Assembly (NCBI RefSeq): GCF_000003605.2
Contig: NW_003128874.1
Span: 99,917 to 126,670 of the forward strand
Origin: Saccoglossus kowalevskii
Lineage: Eukaryota; Hemichordata; Enteropneusta; Harrimaniidae
Length of the DNA stretch: 26,754 nucleotides
Reading direction: 5' to 3'
Part shown: positions 19,046-26,754 of the stretch, in pieces
Position numbering within the stretch: position 1 is the first letter of the stretch
Layout of the letters: every line of letters begins with the position of its first letter
Position numbers and translations under genes: made by a program
Notes under the pieces: generated by a model
The model's input: only the letters and a program-made list of their open reading frames with translations
The model's database searches: none
What the model was told of the DNA's origin: nothing

Positions 19046-20171
19046 TAGCTCCGCTGTTAGCAATGCACATTTCAATTAAAGAACTGAAGACATCATTAGA
19101 AAATGAACAATATGAATAGTATCAAAGCAATCGGACTTACAGTCGAAAATATCACTTTTTAACAAAAATGACAAAAATATTCACCAAAATTAGAGAATTG
19201 AAGATATCATCACGAAATGAACAAATCTGAGAGAGGTCCACATGTAGTACCTATATATGTAATATCAAAGCAATCAGACTTGCGGTTTTTAACAAGAAGT
19301 CGAAAATATCACTTTTTACCAAAAATGACAAAAATATTCACCAAAAATAGAGAATTGAAGATATCATCACGAAATGAACAAATCTGAGAGAGGTCCACAT
19401 GTAGTACCTATATATGTATATCAAAGCAATTGAACTATTGGTTTTTAACAAGAAGTCGAAAATATCACTTTTTACCAAAAATTACAAAAATATTCACCAA
19501 AATTAGAGAATTGAAGATATCATCACGAAATGAACAAATCTGAGAGAGGTCCACATGTAGTACCTATATATGTAATATCAAAGCAATCAGACTTGCGGTT
19601 TTTAACAAGAAGTCGAAAATATCACTTTTTACCAAAAATGACAAAAATATTCACCAAAAATAGAGAATTGAAGATATCATCACGAAATGAACAAATCTGA
19701 GAGAGGTCCACATGTAGTACCTATATATGTAGTATCAAAGCAATTGCACTTGCGGTTTTTAACAAGAAGTCGAAAATATCACTTTTTACCAAAAATTCCA
19801 AAAATATTCACCAAAATTAGAGAATTAAAGATATCATTACAAAATGAACAAATCTGAGAGAGGTCCACATGTAGTACCTATATATGTAATATCAAAACAT
19901 TTGCACTTGCGGTTTTTAACAAGAAGTCGAAAATATCACTTTTTACCAAAAATTACAAATATATTCACCAAAATTAGAGAATTGAAGATATCAACATGAA
20001 ATGAACAAACCTAAGAGAGGTCTACCCAAGGTACATATACACCAAGTATCAAAGCATTCTGGCTTGTAGTTTTCAAGAAGAAGTCGAAAAAGTAAAACAT
20101 TGACACGGACGCCGACGACGGACAATCACTCATATGATAAGCTCCGCTCGACAAAGTCGACAGCGGAGCTA
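19046..20171. mobile_element. Hairpin-ended element A with 157-bp tandem core (Helentron/HINE-like)
   Basis: The left end TAGCTCCGCTG (19046-19056) is an exact inverse of the right end CAGCGGAGCTA (20161-20171). The right end also forms a hairpin, AGCTCCGCTCGAC-aaa-GTCGacAGCGGAGCT (20140-20170). Between them lie about six copies of a 157-bp unit; the word gaattgaagatatca recurs at 19195, 19352, 19508, 19665, 19822 and 19979. Just inside the hairpin is a GACGCCGACGACGGAC stretch. Short inverted ends, a core of about 160-bp repeats and a 3' palindrome are the design of mollusc 'pearl'-type and Helentron-associated elements. It is non-coding and presumably mobilised in trans. It lies between the membrane-protein exons and the Src-family exons. 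Confidence 0.75.
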
Positions 20172-21032
20172 AAAAGCCAACATGGTTTCTTTTTAAGGCC
20201 TTGTAAAAATCTAAAATATACAAGTCATGACACAACACCACATTGTTTGATAGTAAACATGACCACTATTCAGCCATCTTGAATTAGATCATCAAACAAA
20301 CATATATACATATGTCAAATATAATGTATATGTTAAGTTTGAACATGATCGGTCAAGGCGTATAAGAGATATGGCTACAGTAAGTCACCGACTTACAACT
20401 GATTAACTGCACTTGCCACTACACACAGTTCCTTTGAACGAGAAATGGTTGACTACATAATTTACAATGAGATGAATGTATTATTGGTTACTGCATGCTA
20501 GTGTACTTTGTGTTTTTTTTTAATTTAGTTGAATGGTTGTAAAATTGGTTAAATCATACTCCTTCTATCCACAGGGATAGCGAGACTGCTGTGGTTTTGC
20601 ATAGTTTTTTGCATAGTCATCTGTCAGTGTACACGGTAGCAATGGTATACAGACTGGACCCTAACACCAATGCTGCCATGTACAGACGTAGCCTAGAATC
20701 AATCCAGCTCAAAACAGCGCAAAACCATGGCTAGTTATATTGTAGATGATTGAGAGAGAAACGAATACTCAATATTTCCACCTGGAGTAATAGAAATAAA
20801 TACAAATGGGGTAAAAGTTTATTTTGCTACTCAAAGGATCAGAAGTCTAAGTGTTTTGATACTGCAGAGTGAAACACAGATAAAACGGAATTTCAATAAA
20901 GTTGTCGTGCCATCAGTTGGTTTTCATGTTAGATTGGGAGATGGATTTCTAGCTCATGGAGACCAAATTGGAATGGTGGAATTCAAAACTTGTCTATTGA
21001 GTATAGAAAGGAACACCAAAATAAGCACTTAC
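20172..21032. other. Sequence below the last Src-family exon seen
   Basis: The next kinase exon (VAVKTLK region) would be expected here on the minus strand but I cannot find it. On the plus strand a frame stays open from about 20756 to 21134 and reads YSIFPPGVIEINTNGVKVYF, then ATQRIRSLSVLILQSET, then VVVPSVGFHVRLGDGFLAHG. It looks coding-like but matches no family I know, and its 3' part overlaps the Src-family exon in antisense. Confidence 0.3.
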
Positions 21033-21188
21033 CAGCCCATACTTCTCCAAACTGACCAGCACCAAGTTTTTTCTGCAATTTCAATGACTCTCTTGGGATT
21101 TCCCATTGATCTTTACCTAAACCCCTGGTATTAGGATTGACTTTGGGGCATGCTTTGGAAAGCTTTTCACATAATCCATCAGGTTGCA
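21033..21188 (-). CDS. Src-family kinase exon: SH2-kinase linker and kinase N-lobe start
   Basis: The acceptor atcacaaacag precedes 21188 and the donor gtaagtgc follows 21033. The exon encodes [20 protein letters not shown], then [20 protein letters not shown], then [20 protein letters not shown] includes the linker tryptophan that packs on the kinase domain in the inactive form, and GAGQFGEV is the ATP-binding glycine loop. The next exon should begin with the VAVKTLK lysine strand; none was found within the 12 kb below it. The donor is strong, so the exon itself looks functional. Confidence 0.92.
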
Positions 21189-23829
21189 CTGTTTGTGATA
21201 GAAGAACATCAGAATTTAATATATACGAGTATGTATGTATGAATGAATGATTGAATGAATGAATGAATGAATGAATGAATGAATGAAGGCTAACTGTGAA
21301 AATAAACCTATAGCTATCAAGTTTAAGAATTCTCAAATGTAACAGCTTTATTCAAGACATAGTTTAGTTTAATGTGGAAACTATAAATGTTTCAAGTAGA
21401 CAAGAATGGCTCGACAATCAGGATTTGAATCCCTGTCATTATTTTTACTGCAGATTACACAGCACCCTCTATAGTCTATAGTTAAAATGATTGTTATGCT
21501 GAGAAAGGGCAGTATTCAGACTGACTGGGGGGGATGGGGGTTGGAATGTTTTAACTTTTCGAAATATAACTACATTCATGAATTAACTTTGTAGTTGATA
21601 TCTGTTTAACTGTATTTGTGGTAGGTTGCCTAGAATTACATTTCTGCATTTTAATGAGGTCCATGACATATTTTTATAAAACAATGTTTAAAATAATGAA
21701 CTTGTCTATTAAATTAATAAAAATCTATTAAAGAAAATATGAATATGTGAGCGAGAAAAAACAACGAACAACGAGCACCAGCATACCACCGTGATAAGGT
21801 TCATAGCAAGTTTGTCACAACTTTTTTGTTGTACTGCTATGAAATAAAGAGACATAGTCGCATCGTCACATACGAATATCGCTCATTCTATAAGCCCATG
21901 TTTCGTGCTAATAATATTATGTCATTATGAGCAAACCGCAAAGTGTGCAGTTGTCTGCAAAGTGTATAGTTGTCTGCAAAGTGTATACTTGTCCTGCCTG
22001 AGTGCATATTTTGCAGTATTCTCATGACAACCTTATTATCATACTTTTTTCTGCAAAATCAATAAAAATAAATTCTGATATTTCCACTTTTCCTTCACTC
22101 CAAAAAATTTACAGTAAGTAAATACAGTTGGAAGAGCTAACTAAAAAAAAAATTGGCTTTGATTTTGAGCACTGACACCTACATGATTGTCATTTTGTAT
22201 GACTGAGTTGAAACCCAGAAAAACATTCTTCTACAAATTTTACAAAATATATTAATTATAGTTTATACACAATGTTAGGATATTAAAAAGTGATCATACT
22301 TGCGTAATGGTCGACAAGCTTAGAAACTGATGGAAATTGAGCCCGTGCAGTGATAAAATAGCCAGCATTCTGATCAAGTTTTTTTATTTTGTATTGCTTC
22401 ACACTATGATCACCTTTCACTCTGTCATAGTACAGAACAGAAAGGGCATACGAGCCTGTGGAGAAGAAAAACAGATTATTAATAAAAAATCTGAAAATGA
22501 CATTGAGGAAATCTGCAAATATATATCGTATTGGCTTCATTTGTAGTTTATGCACTTATGTACATAGCAGAGGTATGTCTATGGTCAAAATAAGTCATGT
22601 TTTAATAATCCGGTAAACAATAAATGAAACTGTTAGCTAATATGTGCTCCTACATGTAGCTGATGCCCTTGAAATAGCGCAGATACAGTAATGTACATAT
22701 CCGGTACTGTAAAATACTTTAAATTTTGCTTGCGATTAATTTTCGCTATTTTTGCTGAAGGAATAATTCGGTGAAAATAAAATCCAGCAAATGTACCTTT
22801 TTTTCCTATATTTAACATTCAACTCGTCAAAAGTCAGTGAAAATAAATCCTAGCTGAAATAAAGTATTTTACAGTATTGAAAAAATGTTGTATATTGACT
22901 ATGAATGGAAATTACGGTATCAGTTTTGGGGTATTTTCTCTATTTGCATTGCATATGTTTATGTCAAAGTCTTGGATGTGTTTGTATTGGTCCAATTTTA
23001 TGAAATTTTTTGTATTTGTGTGTATTTTTAGCACTTGATTCACAAATAAATATTATTTTTTTGTTATGTATTTATGTTTAATACAGTTTTAAATGTGTCA
23101 TCTTTTGTTACGTAAACTTTAGTGGCAGATTAAGCAATGTAATCTTTCCCCTCACTACCAGTTGTATAGCAACCAGCTTGTTTATTGGTATAGACAATTT
23201 CAAGCCAATGCCAAGACAGGAAAGATCATCGGCGCCAGTGCTTGATTGTTTTTAAGCTAAACGTGTGATTATCTTAGCTAGCGTGGCTAACACCTTGGCA
23301 CTATATATTGCGGCATTACAGATTGAGGGTATTGGCTAGATAGTTGACAAAAAGCCAAAATTTTTTTTTTTCCGATTGGAGCTAGATCATTTTTTTTCTT
23401 AATGCAGAGTGTTGTGTTGAATATAATGCAAATTGTTTGCATCCTGAATGATAAGACTTGGTTTCATAAACTGTTTATGCAAATTAACCTGTGGTTTAGA
23501 ACAGGAACTTATCTGGGTATTTTGCAGTTCTGTAAATGCTTATACCAAAAACCACCACTCGTTATATTATGTAACTTATAGTTTTTATAGCCTCCTGAAT
23601 TCTGTTATGTATATTCATGTTTTTATTCCTCGTGCACTACACATCTTTTTTTTGTTTGTTATTTTTATCACAATTTTAGAGACAATTAAAGAATAATTCA
23701 GTTTTCCAATTATAATGTATCCTACCTGGTGTTGACTCACTGTCTCGTACAATAAAACAACCGCTAGACAATCCTGGCTGTAATAATTTTTTCTCTGCAT
23801 CTTTGTGACTTATTTTACCAAAATACCAA
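21033..23829 (-). CDS. Src-family tyrosine kinase, partial: SH2, linker and glycine loop
   Basis: Three minus-strand exons (23726-23829, 22300-22455, 21033-21188) join in phase to about 137 residues. They hold a full SH2 domain from [16 protein letters not shown] to LVDHY, including the phosphotyrosine-binding arginine in FIVRDSE. A Src-type linker follows (DGLCEKL, then [13 protein letters not shown]), then the kinase start with the glycine-rich loop [18 protein letters not shown] and the CP-x-V-x-PxT-x-GL linker pattern point to the Src/Fyn/Yes class rather than Frk or Src42A. Such kinases act at the inner plasma membrane downstream of receptors and integrins. The N-terminal myristoylation site and SH3 domain would lie beyond 26754. 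The remaining kinase exons were not found at lower coordinates. Confidence 0.9.
21236..21287 (+). repeat. (GAAT)n microsatellite
   Basis: About a dozen GAAT/TGAA tetranucleotide repeats with one interruption (gattgaat), in the Src-family intron just upstream of the linker exon. Confidence 0.95.
21288..22299 (-). other. Src-family intron between SH2 and linker exons
   Basis: AT-rich intronic sequence. A short triplication of TTGTCTGCAAAGTGTATA-like words lies at about 21935-21995. No exon was seen. Confidence 0.5.
22300..22455 (-). CDS. Src-family kinase exon: SH2 C-terminal half
   Basis: The acceptor cttctccacag precedes 22455 and the donor gtatga follows 22300. The exon encodes [20 protein letters not shown], then [20 protein letters not shown], then [20 protein letters not shown] and GYFIT match the beta-D and beta-E region of Src SH2 (KHYKIRKLD, GGYYIT). 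It starts with two bases and ends with one base of split codons, and both fit the neighbouring exons. Confidence 0.92.
22705..22876. mobile_element. MITE-like element with perfect 17-bp inverted ends
   Basis: TACTGTAAAATACTTTA at 22705-22721 is exactly inverted at 22860-22876. The interior of about 140 bp holds repeated gaaaataaatcc/ttcgct words and no coding sequence. A related partial copy starts at 14691. It lies in the intron between the two SH2 exons of the Src-family gene. Confidence 0.75.
22877..23725 (-). other. Rest of the intron between the two SH2 exons
   Basis: T-rich intronic sequence. No further exon or repeat was recognised. Confidence 0.5.
23726..23829 (-). CDS. Src-family kinase exon: SH2 N-terminal half
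   Basis: On the minus strand the acceptor cctttcag precedes 23829 and the donor gtagga follows 23726. The exon encodes [19 protein letters not shown] and then [14 protein letters not shown]. The arginine of IVRDSE corresponds to the invariant beta-B5 Arg of SH2 domains, so phosphotyrosine binding looks intact. The split glycine codon at the exon end sits where vertebrate Src genes also split SH2 (after SETTK). Confidence 0.9.
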
Positions 23830-24094
23830 CTGAAAGGACATAAACACAAACATGCAAGTGATTTAACATCAACACTTGAAGAGAAAAGATGGTCTTTTAA
23901 TAAATGAGTATTATGTTGAATTCTGAAAATAATTGCTTTTTGTTGTGAAAGCAGCATGCTTGCTAGCCAAATGATTCATGGTGATATAAAAAACTATAAA
24001 ACCAGACAAGGAAAAAATCTTGTTCATCGGACCTGCAGGTACCTGATTTTTTTTGTTTTGATTTTAATGCTAAATCAAAGAAAGCTTAGAAAGA

Positions 24095-26369
24095 ACTCCC
24101 ATGTGCTGAGAGTATTGGAGACACATTAAATATAATTCGAAATTACTTAGCTGAAAACTAATTATGCAAATCAGAAAATTAATATGAAAACGGGGACTTA
24201 TGTTTTGACCTCCGTGTGTCCGTGCGTGCGTGCGTGCGTGTGTGCATGCGTTCGGACCTGTATCTTAGAAATGCCTGGACCAATCACAATCAAACTTCAC
24301 ACATACATCATACATGATATCATACATATGCACGTCAATTTGTTTCACGATCTGATTCAAGATGGCCGAGTAGCGGCCATTTTTGTTCTAAAAATCATCA
24401 AAATCAAGCATTTCCCGGCTGTTTACAGATGGATTTTGTTCAAACCTTGTATATACGTTGGAAATTAATATGAACAGATTTGAGTGTAAAACTAATGAGG
24501 TCTGCGCAATGTAACAGAAAATCTATGTTTCCAAGTTTAATTGAAATGTGATTAGAACCAAAAAATTGTGAATTATTATGCTTATTAGGGAATTAATATG
24601 AACAGATTTTTACCCCAAACTAATTAGGTTTGTACATTGTCTTAGAGCATCTTTGTACTAAGTTTCATTGAAATGGAATAATTAGTACTTTAGATATCAG
24701 TGTGAAAGCTGATTAATTAATATGTACAGATTTTAACCCACAATTATCCAGGTCTATTGTCTATTGTCCTACAGCATCCATGTACAGTCATTGATATGTG
24801 ATATTTAGTACCTGAGATATCAGTGTGAAAGTTGGTTAATTATGCAAATTAGGTGATTAATATGCACAAATATTTACCGGAAACTAATTGGGTCTGCATA
24901 ATTCTAGATTCATTGAAATGTGATGATTAGTACTTTAGATATCAGTAGAAAAGCTGAAAATTAATTATGCAAATTAGTTAATTAATATGCACAATTATTT
25001 ACCCTAAAACTAATCAGGTCTCTGCATAGTCCTAAAGGATCTATGTACCAAGTTTCATTGAAATGTGATGATTAGTACTTGAGATATCAGTGGAAAAACC
25101 AAAAATTGACTAACCATTATGCAAATTAGGTAATTAGTACCCACGGATTATTACCTAAATAAACTAATTGGGTCTGCATAATTCTAGATTTATTGAAATG
25201 TGATGATTAGTACTTTAGATATCAGTAGAAAAGCTGAAAATTAATTATGCAAATTAGTTAATTAACATGCACAATTATTTACCCTAAAACTAATCAGGTC
25301 TCTGCATAGTCCTAAAGGATCTATGTACCAAGTTTCATTGAAATGTGATGATTAGTACTTGAGATACCCGTGGAAAAGCTGAAAATTAACTAATTATGCA
25401 AATTAGGTGATTAATATGCACAAATATTTATCGGAAACAATCAATCTCTGCATAGTCCTTAAGTATGTAAGTACCAAGTTTCATTGAAATGTGATGGTCA
25501 CTACTTATATCAAATGCTGAAAATTAATTAATTATGCAAATTAGGTAATTAATATGTACTGATATTACCAGAAAAACTATCAGGTCTGTGCAGTGTCATA
25601 TGACATCTATGTACCAAGTTTCATTAAAATGTGATTAGTACTTATATCAAATGCTGAAAATTAATTAATTATGCAAATTAGGTAATTAATATGTACTGAT
25701 ATTACCATAAAAACTATCAGGTCTGTGCAGTGTCATATGACATCTATGTACCAAGTTTCATTGAAATGTGATGATTACCGGTAGTACTTGTGATATCAGT
25801 GGAAAAACCGAAAATTGACTAATCATTATGCAAATTAGGTAATTAGTATCCACGGATTATTACCAAAAACTAATCAAAACCTAGCATTAGTTCAGAGCAT
25901 GTATGTACAAAGTTTCATCAAAATCCAATGAGTGGTTGTTTAGATATCAGTGGAACAATCATGGAACAGCTAAAAATCAGCTAATTATCATGCAAATTAG
26001 GTAATTAATATGCACGGATTTTTACCAAAAACTAATCAAATCTGCGCATATGTTCAGAGCATCTATGTACCAAGTTTCATCAAAATCCAATGAGTGTTTT
26101 TTTAGATATCAGTGGAACAGTCATAGAACAGCTAACAATTAGCTAATTATCATGCAAATTAGGTAATTAACGAGCATGGATTTTTACCAAAACCTAATCA
26201 AATCTGCGCATTGGCCCAGAGCATCTATGCACCAAGTTTCATCAAAAACCGATGTATGATTCTTGAGATAGCAGTGGAACAATCGGACACACATACACAC
26301 ATACACATACACACACACAGACACACTAACTGCAAAGACTCCCAATTATGTGCTTCGCACATGGGAGTC
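24095..26369. mobile_element. Hairpin-ended element B with a long tandem core (Helentron/HINE-like)
   Basis: The left end ACTCCCATGTG (24095-24105) is an exact inverse of CACATGGGAGT (26358-26368). The right end folds into a hairpin, GACTCCC...ATGTG-cttcg-CACATGGGAGTC (26337-26369). Inside are a GT/GC-rich microsatellite (about 24218-24245), about a dozen degenerate units marked by ATTATGCAAATTAGGTAATTAATATG and CTATGTACCAAGTTTCATTGAAATGTGATG (118-160 bp apart), and a CA-rich microsatellite (26287-26328). No coding sequence was recognised. The layout equals that of element A but the sequence differs. If the SH3 exons lie beyond the window, it sits inside an intron of the Src-family gene. Confidence 0.75.
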
Positions 26370-26754
26370 AAAAATCACTTGACTGTGACAATGCAAGATT
26401 CTCGCAAACTGTTTTAATAGTCCTGATGTTAAGGCTCGCTCTCATTGAAAACACTGACCGTTCGTCCAAACACTGATCACTGGCGCAGAAGTGGTCAATA
26501 TGGTGGTTTTGATAGTAAAGTGTGAACATACAACTAACTAGTATTAACTATTATTAAATTCTGAACGGCATTTCAAATCTAATAGTTGTATGACACTGGG
26601 ACCTCTCGTTACGTGTTTTGGGTGCTTGTTCTAAATGTAATATGTTATTTTAATGAGACAGTTACGTGAAAAAAACATAGGTAACTCATTTTGACAGAGC
26701 AGAGAAACGAGGAAATGTTAATGATTAATTCCAAAACTAACGATACCGAATCCA
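26370..26754. other. Window end, no recognised feature
   Basis: I looked for an SH3 exon (ALYDY, WW, PSNYV words) on the minus strand here and between 23830 and 24094 and saw none. The SH3 exons are presumably outside the window. Confidence 0.4.

Noticed and set aside
21236-21336. Upstream extension of the Src linker exon frame with [11 protein letters not shown] repeats
   Set aside because: It is the (GAAT)n microsatellite read antisense, upstream of the acceptor at 21189, so it is intronic.
24184-24468. Plus-strand frame with CVCACVRTC repeats
   Set aside because: It is the translation of the GT/GC microsatellite at the left end of element B.

Overview
This window looks like AT-rich nuclear DNA of an invertebrate animal. 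It has short coding exons with clean GT-AG borders, kilobase-scale introns, a LINE, a tRNA-derived SINE, several inverted-repeat elements and two tandem-repeat-cored elements with hairpin ends. The protein families present (a GPI-type Ly6/uPAR protein and a Src/Fyn/Yes-class tyrosine kinase) and the hairpin-ended repeat elements would fit a lophotrochozoan or a non-vertebrate deuterostome. I cannot narrow it further without a search.

Left part, 1-10.4 kb, + strand: one Ly6/uPAR-domain gene. The end of its signal-peptide exon is cut by the window start (2-41). Three more coding exons lie at 4726-4856, 7878-7949 and 9094-9303. Phases agree at all three junctions, and the protein ends in the LU-domain motif CC-x4-CN followed by a GPI-type hydrophobic tail. 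Intron 1 carries fold-back elements and a decayed LINE split by a SINE with an 8-bp target duplication. Intron 2 carries a MITE-like element and a 2-kb satellite of about 35-bp units. Intron 3 starts with a 15-bp minisatellite.

Middle part, 10.4-17 kb: mostly intergenic. A locally duplicated cassette (11.26-14.13 kb) differs between its copies by about 790 bp of extra sequence that holds a candidate minus-strand terminal exon. Two weakly supported open stretches (14.34-14.63 kb minus, 15.27-15.60 kb plus) and a minisatellite rich in TGACATCA motifs follow.

Right part, 17-26.7 kb, - strand: the two last exons of an unrecognised single-pass membrane protein (18514-18631, 17413-17868), then three exons of a Src-family kinase (23726-23829, 22300-22455, 21033-21188). 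The kinase exons encode the whole SH2 domain, the SH2-kinase linker and the glycine-rich loop. I could not find the rest of the kinase domain downstream before the next gene, which is the most unexpected point about the gene content. Two elements of the same design (short inverted ends, central tandem array, 3' hairpin) lie at 19046-20171 and 24095-26369 and resemble non-autonomous Helitron/Helentron-type elements.

No rRNA, tRNA gene, CRISPR array or clear virus-derived element was seen. I found no single undescribed system that the sequence proves. The best leads are the kinase-less Src-family gene, the satellite carrying paired nuclear-receptor half-sites, the duplicated cassette with the extra exon-like block, and the paired hairpin-ended elements.
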